The notes below the pieces were generated by a model. It had not been told where the DNA came from. It saw nothing but the letters and a program-made list of their open reading frames with translations, and did no database searches. Source: Natranaerobius trueperi (GTDB lineage Bacteria > Bacillota > Natranaerobiia > Natranaerobiales > Natranaerobiaceae). Taken from it: DNA of 64,000 bases. This document shows, in pieces, positions 8,267-16,755 of this stretch (the first letter of the stretch is position 1; each line of letters opens with the position of its first letter). The stretch is from assembly GCF_002216005.1 (NCBI RefSeq), contig NZ_NIQC01000004.1, positions 1 through 64,000 of the forward strand, in the 5' to 3' direction. A program made the position numbers and the translations under genes.

Positions 8267-8867
8267 TAGTGACACCATCTCCCACAGGAAGAATAGTACT
8301 ATAAAGTCGATTATCATCAAATACTAGTTTATTGTATTCATCCATTGAGGCTCCCAAATTTCTGGGAGCCCCCTTTATTTTAAATAAAGTATCATCAGCT
8401 ATTATTAACCCTCCGGGTTTAGTTAGCTCAATTGTTTTATCTAGTAATTTCGGATATAGAGATTTTTGCGAATCTTGAAAAATAATATCATACGGACCTT
8501 GTAAATCATAAATTACTTGGGATACATCACCTAATAAGAGTTCAACATAGTTTTCTAATTTTGCCCTTTCTATATTCTTTTTCGCATCTTGATATAATTT
8601 AGAGCCCCTTTCAATAGATAGTACTTTTCCATTAGTACTTTTAACTGCTTCACCTAACCAAATAGTTGAATAACCAAGACAAGTTCCTAATTCCAAAACA
8701 TTTTTTGCATCCATTAGCCTAGCTAATAAACCTAAAAGTTTCCCTATTTCTAATTCAATACTAGGCTGAGTATCATCTCTTTGTTTCTCCTCTGTTTCTA
8801 TTAATTTTAAATTTTCATTATCTAGAGTAATAAATCCACTAATATATTTCAGTATATTTTCGTCCAT
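8244..8867 (-). CDS. SAM-dependent O-methyltransferase (caffeoyl-CoA/catechol OMT-like family)
   Basis: 207 residues with motif I VLELGTCLGYSTIWL, motif GKVLSIERG, and the acidic motif YDIIFQDSQKSLYPKLLD where family members bind a divalent metal and position the hydroxyl substrate. Firmicute relatives include YrrM; some act on tRNA wobble uridines (TrmR), so a tRNA substrate is possible as well as a small molecule. Single gene on the minus strand, tail to tail with thiT (23-base overlap). ATG with GGAGGAATAAT upstream. Confidence 0.85.
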   Translation of the reverse strand: MDENILKYISGFITLDNENLKLIETEEKQRDDTQPSIELEIGKLLGLLARLMDAKNVLELGTCLGYSTIWLGEAVKSTNGKVLSIERGSKLYQDAKKNIERAKLENYVELLLGDVSQVIYDLQGPYDIIFQDSQKSLYPKLLDKTIELTKPGGLIIADDTLFKIKGAPRNLGASMDEYNKLVFDDNRLYSTILPVGDGVTISYKLKS

Positions 8868-9397
8868 TATTATTCCTCCTAACTATTTCCTCATAACACC
8901 TTTATTTTGAATAATTTCTACTTCTTTGTCAAATATGAATATATAATAAAAAATTTCAAACTAGATCATAATAGAGATAAAATTGTGAGTGATTCAGGAA
9001 TGAAATTTACTGAAAGTAATAAGGATCCTCAGAAACCCCATGATAGTAACTTTAATTTACAGACCGCTGGTTTGGATACTAATCTGCCCAGTCATTAAAA
9101 TAAGCATTCAATGCAAACAAGGCAACAACCAAGAACAAAAAAGAGCATAAAGAACTAGGTGCAAGAATTAACCCTCGTTTAGTAGTTGTACCTTCAGCTC
9201 ATCCTGTAACTCAACATCAACTTTCTTATATCAAACATGAAGTGAAGGACGCTATTCAATGAGAGCTTCTCTTAAAAATGACTTATAATAAGAAAAACAA
9301 TTTAAACAGCTCATAAGCTCATCACTTATTTAGTGTACTTGAATATGACACTCTAGTACAACAAAAGCCCTATAATACTAAAAAGAATCAACCCTTT
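8868..9397. other. Intergenic stretch with a possible gene relic
   Basis: No gene with a good start is visible. A plus-strand frame open from 9104 to the TGA at 9260-9262 (52 codons, no start codon) encodes a protein-like segment containing GARINPRLVVVPSAHPVTQH and may be the end of a lost gene. A separate 63-codon plus frame at 8907-9098 has no ribosome binding site and looks unconvincing. TATAAT at 9371-9376 lacks a good -35. Confidence 0.35.
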
Positions 9398-9443
9398 GCT
9401 TGTCGAAGGTCTAGCTTATACTAAACTATCGACAAGCTTTTTT
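9398..9443 (+). terminator. Terminator-like hairpin in front of the lipoprotein gene
   Basis: Perfect 9-bp stem GCTTGTCGA/TCGACAAGC with a 22-base loop, followed by TTTTTT. There is no intact gene directly upstream, and a lipoprotein gene begins 78 bases downstream. It ends either a short transcript from 8.9-9.4 kb or acts as an attenuator. Confidence 0.6.
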
Positions 9444-9521
9444 ATTCCATTTTTTTAATAGCATATCAGTTTTTAAAAAAGGAATATTAAAAATGGAATC
9501 ACAACAAATGGAGGGATTTAA

Positions 9522-10301
9522 TTGCATAAAAATATACTAATAGTTGCAATAGTTACAATGTTAATGCTTAGCTTAATTGCTTGTCAACCTGATGAAGATA
9601 ATGACCCAAATGGTGATAATAGTGTCGCTGATAACGGTGAAGGAATAACGGGTACATACCATGCATCGTCAGAGGCTGATGATAGTGGGTTTGTACTCGC
9701 TGAAGTAACTTTTGAAGACAATGAAATTACAGATGTAGAATTAGAAGAATACACAGATAAAGGTATTACCAAAGGGGACGACTATGGCTGGGAGCCATTT
9801 CATGAAGCAATGCAAGAACTTCCGGATAGATTTGTAGAAGCAGATTCTGCTGATATCGAAGCTTATAGTGAAGCCACAGCCACTTCAAATAAAGCTATGG
9901 GAGCTGTTGAAAAAGCGATACAACGAGCTGAAGGAGAAACGGAACCATTTGATGGAACTTTTATGGGGATATCAGAAGAAGGCGAAGATGGCTGGGGTAT
10001 CACATGGGTCACCCTTGAAAACGATGAGATCCAAGAAGTACAATTAGAAGAAGTGCAGGTAGCTGATGAAGAAGATAATGAATATGAATTTAAAGATGAT
10101 GACTACGAGTGGGAGCCATTCCACGAAGCTCAAGATGAAATGCCAGAAAGGTTTGAAGAAGAAAATTCACATGAAGTAGATACATATTCTGAAGCTACTG
10201 AAAGCTCGGAATTATGGAAAGATGCGGTACAGGATGCACTTAACAGAGCTGGGAGAGAAAACGGTGAAGAAGAAGAAGAGGATGATGAAAATGGTGAATA
10301 A
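9522..10301 (+). CDS. Acidic lipoprotein with two tandem FMN-binding-like repeats
   Basis: 259 residues. The lipobox LSLIAC puts the lipidated Cys at residue 21, so it is anchored outside the membrane. Two repeats follow: each begins with a GTY/GTF-type strand plus an E-rich second strand, then DDYxWEPFHEAxxExPxRF and YSEATxxS about 35 residues later. This resembles the FMN_bind/major membrane immunogen lipoproteins, whose SGAT-like motif can carry flavin. Here the motif is SEATATS and SEATESS, so flavin attachment is doubtful. Extremely acidic, with a C-terminal E/D tail. The start is TTG with GGAGGG upstream. Confidence 0.7.
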   Translation: MHKNILIVAIVTMLMLSLIACQPDEDNDPNGDNSVADNGEGITGTYHASSEADDSGFVLAEVTFEDNEITDVELEEYTDKGITKGDDYGWEPFHEAMQELPDRFVEADSADIEAYSEATATSNKAMGAVEKAIQRAEGETEPFDGTFMGISEEGEDGWGITWVTLENDEIQEVQLEEVQVADEEDNEYEFKDDDYEWEPFHEAQDEMPERFEEENSHEVDTYSEATESSELWKDAVQDALNRAGRENGEEEEEDDENGE

Positions 10302-10473
10302 AACATACCATAAATATAGATAGGATCAAAAAAACACCTTTTAAATACTTAAAACTCCTATCCCCGTCTAATTTGAGTTATTAGTTTTTATAAAAAATAC
10401 TTGAAATTGAAACAACAAAATGAAAAAAATAATAAGTGTAATAGCCATAAATGACGGGATAGGAGGAACTTTA

Positions 10474-10662
10474 TTGGAAGCTTTTCTTTTGTTTTTGTTT
10501 ATAGGATTATTAGTTTTAAGTTTAATTTGGGTCTTTAAATATGCTGAACAACGTGGGAAGTCAGGCTGTTTAATAGCTTTCCTGGTTTTTTTAGTTTCAT
10601 GGCCCTTAAGTTTACTGTTGTGGCTAGCATCTCGACCCGACAAATATTATGATGAGTATTGA
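10474..10662 (+). CDS. Small membrane protein of unknown function
   Basis: About 62 residues if started at the TTG at 10474, which has AGGAGG 5-12 bases upstream; the earlier in-frame ATG at 10420 has no such site. Two hydrophobic helices (LLFLFIGLLVLSLIWVFKYA and CLIAFLVFLVSWPLSLLLWL) flank a short basic loop, EQRGKSG, giving a hairpin topology. I recognise the general look of small Firmicute proteins of this type but no assigned function. Confidence 0.65.
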   Translation: MEAFLLFLFIGLLVLSLIWVFKYAEQRGKSGCLIAFLVFLVSWPLSLLLWLASRPDKYYDEY

Positions 10663-10861
10663 CTGGTTTCATACCTATCAACAAGAAATCCACTCTGCAG
10701 AGGTTAATTTTAATATAATTTAGACTATGAATTATCACTTTGAGTGTGGTTTTTTTGGTATTGAAAACTATACCAAAAAGTATTTACCAACTTATCACTA
10801 AATACATTAAAAATAATTTGTCATTGTTTATGATTTCTCTTACACCACAAATTAAAGATTA

Positions 10862-11398
10862 TCATAGAACTAACAATGAATCTTTATCTGGTAAAAATAC
10901 AGGGAGATTGTTTTCATCCCTCACAATAACCTTTGTATTTACCCTTGACTTATTTACAATACGGTTAATAATCTCATCTTTTTTTTCAATTTGTCTTGCT
11001 ATTAAAATTGCATTGTATCTTTCAAACTCACAGTCTTTACCACACATGCAGTAAGGAAAATACGAGTCTCGATAATATTTCTCGTGTAATGCCTTTGCAC
11101 ATTGATATGCATGAGTGTCACTATCTACCACATCAACTTTAGCTCCTGTAAGTTTATTAATTAAAACTGCCGTATAGGGGAGTGCACCTCCACCAATCAA
11201 TAGAACCCTATCATTAGAAGAAATTTCGGCTTTGCTTATCTCTCTTGCTACAACTCTTTGGTATAGCTTACATGTTATTATCATAAATGAAACTACAACA
11301 AATGACTGTGAAATGACTTTTTCAAACTTACTGGTTATAATTCTTTTTAACCTAACACATATGTTTAAAGTAATAAATATCACCCCTTTTCTTAACAC
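10862..11398 (-). CDS. Nicotianamine-synthase-like SAM-binding protein, probably iron-regulated
   Basis: 178 residues from the GTG at 11398. RVLLIGGGALPYTAVLINKL (64-83) followed by VDVVDSD is a Rossmann SAM site of the sort seen in nicotianamine synthase and CntL-like enzymes (IGxGxLPxT). The N-terminal helix region resembles the helical cap of that family, but the protein is shorter than CntL (about 270). Start uncertain: the best ribosome site, AAGGGGTGAT, lies inside the first codons, so translation may begin a few codons later at a rare codon. A Fur-like box in the promoter suggests a role in metal acquisition. No partner opine dehydrogenase gene is visible. Confidence 0.6.
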   Translation of the reverse strand: MLRKGVIFITLNICVRLKRIITSKFEKVISQSFVVVSFMIITCKLYQRVVAREISKAEISSNDRVLLIGGGALPYTAVLINKLTGAKVDVVDSDTHAYQCAKALHEKYYRDSYFPYCMCGKDCEFERYNAILIARQIEKKDEIINRIVNKSRVNTKVIVRDENNLPVFLPDKDSLLVL

Positions 11399-11486
11399 TC
11401 AATACTTTCAAATATTTTTTATTTGTCGAATTTCTAAACCGAAAATTGACTATTATCACATACACAAAAAACATAATGATTGAGTT

Positions 11487-11542
11487 TGATAATCATTCTC
11501 GCTCATTATGTTTAAATTATACTATTTTCGATTTCGTGTCAA
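11487..11542 (-). promoter_or_regulatory. Promoter with a Fur-like box for the SAM-binding protein
   Basis: Minus strand TTGACA (11542-11537), a short 15-base spacer, then TATAAT (11521-11516). Just downstream is TGATAATCATTCTCG (11487-11501), which fits the 7-1-7 Fur box TGATAATNATTATCA at 12 of 14 fixed positions. Iron-loaded Fur would block initiation or clearance here. Confidence 0.55.
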
Positions 11543-11599
11543 GGGATTTTATTTAAAGTTAACACCGATTATATTAGTAATACTTAACTACTATTTACA

Positions 11600-12324
11600 T
11601 TACCACAATGTTAAGGCAAAATCTTCAAGGCTGTAATCTTTAATCAAGACTTCACTCTCATCATCGTATAACTTATATTTAAAAGTCATCTGATCAGAAG
11701 AATTCTCTACTAAATCATCAACAGAAATACCCTCTGCAAGCTTAAGAGAAATCTCCTCTTGAATATCATTAACATTACGATGGCCATATGTGAAATACGG
11801 GGGGCGTTCTAGATCATAATACTCTTTTTCGAAAAAAACCTGCCATTCTTCTGGGAAATACATCCTAATTTTAAATTCTTGCTTACTAGTACCATAATCT
11901 ATTAATTCCAAATTCAAAGTCAGGGTAACTTCTTTTTCATCAATCCGCTTCTCAGTATTAGCTTTTTCTAAGTCTACTGAACTTAATGGATTAGCCCTAA
12001 CCCAATAATACGAAGTCCTGATTATGTCTATAGAACTTCCCATTACACTTATTAATAGGAACGCACCTATGATAATCAACAATTTATTAGTATGTTTAAA
12101 ACGTTCAAGATTAAAAAGGCCTTTTATTGCAATAATAAATAAGATAATCACCACTACCGCTGATAAATATATTACTCCGTTATTCAATTTAACGGGTCTA
12201 ATAATATATTCTAATATACTATAAGAACGGTGGGGAAGTTCATATATAAAGAACGCTATTAAGAACAAAATCCCGATATGTTTAATAGTCTTTTATTATC
12301 TTCGTTGATTTTTGAAAAGTTCAA
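11600..12324 (-). CDS. Membrane protein of unknown function, probable single-base frameshift near the N-terminus
   Basis: The long frame (11600-12268, 222 codons) starts without a ribosome site. An upstream TTG at 12324 has a strong AGGAGGGAG site and reads about 20 residues (NFSKINEDNKRLLNISGF) before stopping; adding one T to the T-run at 12267-12270 fuses it to the long frame. The fused protein would have two to three N-terminal membrane helices and a soluble C-terminal domain of about 140 residues rich in beta-strand. Either a real frameshift, a slippage site, or a sequence error. No family recognised. Probably follows the 53-codon gene at 12364-12525. Confidence 0.55.
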
Positions 12325-12363
12325 GTCGCTCCCTCCTATACCTCCCTATGAACTGCAACAGAT

Positions 12364-12525
12364 TTATTTTCTAAAAAAATATATAAGCTTATCAGAAACC
12401 TTTATAAGAATATCCGCAAAGCCAAATTCCTCACCTATACGCGCTGCTATTATTCTCGTTATTTTTGTGATTATTAAAAAGATAAATAAAAAAGCCAACA
12501 CTCTTAAAATAAATTGAAGGTCCAA
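12364..12525 (-). CDS. Short membrane protein upstream of the frameshifted membrane gene
   Basis: 53 codons from TTG (or GTG at 12528), preceded by GAGGTGATT, a near-perfect ribosome site. One hydrophobic helix (LAFLFIFLIITKI) is followed by a basic amphipathic tail. It ends 39 bases before the next minus-strand start. The site and length suggest a real small gene; no family recognised. Confidence 0.5.
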   Translation of the reverse strand: MDLQFILRVLAFLFIFLIITKITRIIAARIGEEFGFADILIKVSDKLIYFFRK

Positions 12526-12540
12526 CACAATCACCTCAAT

Positions 12541-12920
12541 ATAACAATTTTACTATTTATCAACTTGTTTCTGTTTTTTTACTGATAAACTACCATGCCT
12601 GTTAAAACACTACAGCCAAACCTTCAAAAAAGTTATTGCCTCAACAGACTGAAGCTCAATTACACATTCTCCTTTTATGTCTATATACCCCTATTATCCT
12701 GATTTACTGGAGTAAGATTACAATGTAAAAGTTAAGAAATTATATTAGTTCCTAATCTAAAATATACATGAAATATAAGCTGTGTCAAATCAATCTAATG
12801 ATGTGCCAAAAAATCTGTTCCTTTTAACTAACCTACCCCATTAGTCTTAAACTAACCATCAACGAAAAACTCTAGTTTTTAACTCGTCTGCGAGGTGATT
12901 TTGCTTAGCATAACTTCTAT
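12541..12920. other. Intergenic, no gene seen
   Basis: AT-rich stretch with frequent stops in all frames. I see no convincing promoter, hairpin or ORF before the repeat remnant that begins near 12921. Confidence 0.4.
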
Positions 12921-13059
12921 TTATCGACAAAAAAACCACCCAGAGGTGATATTCTACAGCTTAGAAGCATCATATCATCACCTTAAGGGTGGATTTAGAA
13001 TTATTATTCTAATTTTCACTTTAAATTTCTTTAGTTTTTGTCGCGCTTTTTAGAGGACA
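12921..13059. repeat. Repeat remnant A (long hairpin plus degenerate right end)
   Basis: Contains the family hairpin with CCACCC (12936-12941) pairing with GGGTGG (12987-12992), and an inner stem AGGTGATAT/ATATCATCACCT. GGATTTAGAA follows. The segment ends in TAGAGGACA at 13059, a decayed version of the element right end. The outer stem differs from the other copies by a paired change (CTACCC/GGGTAG elsewhere). Confidence 0.6.
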
Positions 13060-13068
13060 AGTATATTC

Positions 13069-13989
13069 TTAATAGTTTTTAGGAATATCACTGGTTCCTC
13101 TTTTTTCTATCACAAAATCAGAAACTACTGGGTATTCTTCTGTTAAGCTATTCTTTTTTTCTTCTGCTTTTTCTTTACTATTAAACTGGTCTACTTCTAT
13201 TAAAAATTCTCCATCTTCATCTTTCAGCATCCTTCTATTGTCAAGTGAAAATATCTGTTCTTCGACTATTCCAATCTTTTCACCATGAGGATATGACTCA
13301 CTTCTGATTGAATATATAGCGTCTTCTTTACTTTCTTGTTTTTCTTCTAAAGTGACTACTAACTGTCCTGGTTCTTTATATTCTGTCACTTGATATGAGA
13401 AAGGTTTATCCATAGTTATTGAAAATCTTACCATAGAATCGTCAAGCGTCATTTGTCTATATATATCCTTTATCATGTTTCCATCTTTCATCTTTTCAAA
13501 CTCATCCTCAGCAGAAAATTCTCTAACACCTGAAATTTTAAAATCTAAAGTGTGTGGGTATTCACTATGATCAATTTCATAGTGACTTGCAAACTCCTCT
13601 TCTTTTAAGTCTTGAGAAAAGTTTATTACTATATGCTCTTTATCGTCCTTTTCGACCAATGAAATAAACTCTACGTCACTTCCATCAGTAATTTTACCAC
13701 CTTCCTGAGGTTCTTCACTAAAATGTAGCACCCTCACTAACTGGCCTGCTACTGGGATATCATGCATAGCATTTGCAAAAGTAGGCATTGTATTAATACT
13801 AACTGTAAAAAGCAACATAACTGAAGCGGCAACACTTATACCTATCTTTTTAATTTTATGATTTTTTCTAGCTTTTTCATGCATTCCTTTCTCAACTCCT
13901 TTCATTAAATAATCATCAATTTCTTCAGGGATGTCAATACTGTTGTAATAATCTTCTTTAAACTTTTGAAGCTTACGTTTAATCTTCAC
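13069..13989 (-). CDS. Membrane-anchored anti-sigma factor (RsiV-like N-terminus, DUF4179 type)
   Basis: 306 residues: a cytoplasmic N-terminal 45 residues that would hold the sigma factor, one membrane helix (about 50-66), then the NTMPTFANAMHDIPVAGQLVRVL segment characteristic of RsiV/DUF4179 anti-sigma factors, and an acidic outside domain of about 220 residues that would sense the signal. It overlaps the ECF sigma gene by 11 bases, the usual pairing. The outside domain is not clearly the lysozyme-binding DUF3298 of RsiV, so the signal is unknown. Confidence 0.8.
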   Translation of the reverse strand: MKIKRKLQKFKEDYYNSIDIPEEIDDYLMKGVEKGMHEKARKNHKIKKIGISVAASVMLLFTVSINTMPTFANAMHDIPVAGQLVRVLHFSEEPQEGGKITDGSDVEFISLVEKDDKEHIVINFSQDLKEEEFASHYEIDHSEYPHTLDFKISGVREFSAEDEFEKMKDGNMIKDIYRQMTLDDSMVRFSITMDKPFSYQVTEYKEPGQLVVTLEEKQESKEDAIYSIRSESYPHGEKIGIVEEQIFSLDNRRMLKDEDGEFLIEVDQFNSKEKAEEKKNSLTEEYPVVSDFVIEKRGTSDIPKNY

Positions 13990-14509
13990 AATTATAACCT
14001 CCTTCCAGATTATCTTTAATTTTCTTTAAACCTCTATAAAATTTTGTTTTAACAGTATTTAATGGATAGCCTAATATTTCTGATATTTCCTTGAACTTAA
14101 AACCTTCAAAGCTCTTTAATATTATAATTTCTTTGTATTTTTGCTCTAAATCATCTAAAGCATTATTTAAGTCTATCATCTCAACTAGCTCATCTTTATT
14201 ATATTGACTATCTCTAACCTCTTTGTTCTCTTCCATAAAAACGTACTTCTTATTTGATCTAATATAATTCACTGCAGTATTGATAGTTATTTTGACGAGC
14301 CAAGTGTCAAAGTACTCTGGTTGTTTTAGTTTATCTATTGAAATGTACGCTTTATATGTTGCTTCTTGAACTACATCTAGAGCGTCTTCTTTATTTTTTA
14401 CATATGAAAATGCTATGCGATAAATTTTTTCTTTTCTCGATTGTATTAGGTTTACAAAACTATCTTCATCTCCTTTCACTGCTTTTTGAACTTGTAGTTC
14501 TATTGTCAA
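13979..14509 (-). CDS. ECF RNA polymerase sigma factor (SigV-like)
   Basis: 176 residues with region 2 (DEDSFVNLIQSRKEKIYRIAFSYVKNKEDALDVVQEATYKAY), a linker, and region 4 with a helix-turn-helix (FKFKEISEILGYPLNTVKTKFYRGLKKIK). Starts at TTG with AGGAGG 10 bases upstream. Translationally coupled to the anti-sigma gene. A GAAAC/GTCTA promoter lies 50-78 bases upstream, implying that it drives its own transcription. The anti-sigma partner points to an envelope stress role. Confidence 0.9.
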   Translation of the reverse strand: MTIELQVQKAVKGDEDSFVNLIQSRKEKIYRIAFSYVKNKEDALDVVQEATYKAYISIDKLKQPEYFDTWLVKITINTAVNYIRSNKKYVFMEENKEVRDSQYNKDELVEMIDLNNALDDLEQKYKEIIILKSFEGFKFKEISEILGYPLNTVKTKFYRGLKKIKDNLEGGYNCED

Positions 14510-14558
14510 ATCTATCTGAGCCTCCTTTCATTTTTTACTTTTGTGTTAGTGCACCAAT

Positions 14559-14587
14559 TAGACAATAGATAACAACAAAAAGTTTCA
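14559..14587 (-). promoter_or_regulatory. Autoregulatory ECF-type promoter
   Basis: Minus strand TGAAAC (14587-14582), a 17-base spacer, then TGTCTA (14564-14559). This fits the Bacillus ECF sigma consensus (TGAAAC-N16/17-CGTCTA), directly before the sigma gene. Confidence 0.65.
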
Positions 14588-14699
14588 TTAAAAAGAAATA
14601 CTTTACTAAAATGGTATAATATATTAAGATTTATTGGATTTTAAGCTGATTAAGTATCATTTCACTAGGAATTTTGAGAGGACTTAAAAGGTTTAATTG

Positions 14700-14880
14700 G
14701 CCCATATTTGTCAACACTCTAGTCAATAAACAAAAATCTACCCTCAATAGTTAACTAATTTATGATCACAGAAGATCATTTCAGCCACCTAAGAGGGTAG
14801 ATTTAGACTTTTTTGCCCTATTTTTTTACTTATTATTTATCCTAGAGTTTTTCACCATTTTTTTAACTAGGTTTTTATTG
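14700..14880. repeat. Repeat remnant B
   Basis: Hairpin CTACCCTC (14738-14745)/GAGGGTAG (14793-14800), with an inner ATGATC-acagaa-GATCAT loop, then ATTTAGACTT, then a heavily decayed right end. The 5' side, CCCATATTTGTCAACA, aligns with CCCATGTTTATCAACA of the complete elements. Confidence 0.6.
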
Positions 14881-14928
14881 AAAGACAGATACTTCCCATT
14901 AACGAAATCGCAACAGAAGGTAAGTGAG

Positions 14929-16578
14929 TTAATCTGGCTTTCTCTTTTTTCTGTTTTGTTTGTGTTTATACATATTTTTATCAGCTTTTTTAAACACTTG
15001 TTCTTTAGTTTGCTTATTATTTTCTTTCGTAGCTACTCCTACAGATAAACTGATTTGAGTATTATTAGTTTTCATTTGTTCACTTATTATTCTGCCAGCA
15101 ATGTCTTCTACTGTTTTAGAGTCAGTTTTAGGAAGTAATATAACAAATTCATCCCCGCCCCAGCGTGCGATAATATCTTCTCTCCTACATACACTTTTAA
15201 GTAAATTTGCCGCTTCAATTATTAAAGTATCTCCTGCATCATGACCATGCTCATCATTTACTAATTTCAAACCATCTATATCAGCAATAATAATACTAAT
15301 AGGGTACTGCCTGTCCACATCTATCCTTTTAAATTCCTCTTCAAAGTAAGTACGATTATACAAACCTGTCAAAGTATCATGAAAGCTCAAGTATCGCACT
15401 CGCTCTTCAGTTTGTTTTTTATCTGTAATATCTCTAACAAATTCTACTACTCCTGTGGGCTCATCATAACCTTCTTCAAATAATGGATAGCTGTAAAGTT
15501 CAATCCACATTTCCCCTATATCTGTTTGAACATTTATCTCCTCTACCTCCACCTTGCCAGTCTGTAAACATTTTATAGAAGGACAAGGATCACAAGGTAC
15601 CTCTCGTTTATGATAAGCTTGATAACATTTTTTACCTTCTAAAGGTAAGTCACTTTCATACCAAGTTTTAATAGTTTTATTGGTATAACGAATAGATAAG
15701 TCAAAATTAAGTACACTGATTCCGTCCTGAATACTCTCAAATAAACCTTCTAAGAGATTTTTGGTTTGATGTAATTTTTTTTCGTCTTGTTTTTGTTTAG
15801 TTACATCACGTGTGATCACAAGTATAGTGTTAACTTTTCCATTTTCATCTACTTCAGGCACTATTCTACTGTGTAAATGTTTTCCCATTAATTCATAATA
15901 AACCTCTTGCCCTTCTTTAGTTTGAGCTGATTGTTTTATCAAATTCGTCTTTTTCTTGAATTGCTGGTATAAATGATCATTTATATCTATTTCACCTTTT
16001 AATTTCTGATAAGCTTCATCATAAGTTTTGCCAATCAGAAAGTCTTTTGATATACCTAATTCCTTTTCTATGACAGAATTTGCATAAATAAGTTTTGAGG
16101 TAGTATCATGCCGTACCACCATATCTGGAGAGTTCTCAACCAGGTTGATAAAATCCCTTTCTGCCTTTTTTCGCTCGGTAATATTATCATGGGAAATTAC
16201 AACTTTTCTTTTAGTAGTATTCTTTAAATCACTATAAGGTGCTACCCTAGCTAAATACCAGCGCTCTATTGAAGGAGAATGGCAGGGATACTCTATTTCA
16301 AATTCTTCTTTTTCCCCATTTATAACAGAACGTATCCCTGCAGCAACTTGTTTTGCTGTATCTTTATCACTACCTTTTGCATTATCACAAACCTCAAGAT
16401 AATTATAACCTTTACTAACTTTTTCGATTTCTGCATTATTGTCCTTAGCAAAAGATAACCATAAAGTATTCACATATTCTATATTCCCTTCTTCATCTAA
16501 TAGACATATATTACTTTTTATTGAATTCAAAATGGTTTGAACATCGTAAGAAGTATTTTTTGATATACTGATGTTCAC
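14929..16578 (-). CDS. PAS-domain diguanylate cyclase (GGDEF)
   Basis: Makes c-di-GMP from two GTP. Four PAS-like blocks are visible by repeated phrases (QTILNSIKSNICLLDEEGNI; DFINLVENSPDMVVRHD; GLFESIQDGISVLNFDLSI, which includes a CDPCPSIKC Cys cluster; and linking ITxxKxxE segments), followed by the GGDEF domain. RWGGDEFVILLP is intact, and an RxxD inhibitory site (RRED) lies five residues before it. No membrane helix is evident, so it is cytosolic. The GTG at 16578 is preferred over the ATG at 16620 because GGAAGAGGTG precedes it. A decayed paralogue lies at 17972-19333. Confidence 0.9.
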   Translation of the reverse strand: MNISISKNTSYDVQTILNSIKSNICLLDEEGNIEYVNTLWLSFAKDNNAEIEKVSKGYNYLEVCDNAKGSDKDTAKQVAAGIRSVINGEKEEFEIEYPCHSPSIERWYLARVAPYSDLKNTTKRKVVISHDNITERKKAERDFINLVENSPDMVVRHDTTSKLIYANSVIEKELGISKDFLIGKTYDEAYQKLKGEIDINDHLYQQFKKKTNLIKQSAQTKEGQEVYYELMGKHLHSRIVPEVDENGKVNTILVITRDVTKQKQDEKKLHQTKNLLEGLFESIQDGISVLNFDLSIRYTNKTIKTWYESDLPLEGKKCYQAYHKREVPCDPCPSIKCLQTGKVEVEEINVQTDIGEMWIELYSYPLFEEGYDEPTGVVEFVRDITDKKQTEERVRYLSFHDTLTGLYNRTYFEEEFKRIDVDRQYPISIIIADIDGLKLVNDEHGHDAGDTLIIEAANLLKSVCRREDIIARWGGDEFVILLPKTDSKTVEDIAGRIISEQMKTNNTQISLSVGVATKENNKQTKEQVFKKADKNMYKHKQNRKKRKPD

Positions 16579-16755
16579 ATAAAACACCTCTTCCTTCTCT
16601 AAAGATTCTCTACCTATCAAATTTTCAATAACTATCTTTTTTTCATAGAACCCATCATCTTCTTAATTAACCGTTCAGATCTGTTTTTTTAAGATCTAAT
16701 TTCTCTAAAACATAAAAAGATAAAAACATATTAAGTGTGCTTTCTTATTATTTTA

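Noticed and set aside
12278-12517. 79-codon plus-strand frame
   Set aside because: Antisense to a 53-codon minus-strand frame with a strong ribosome site; the plus frame has none.
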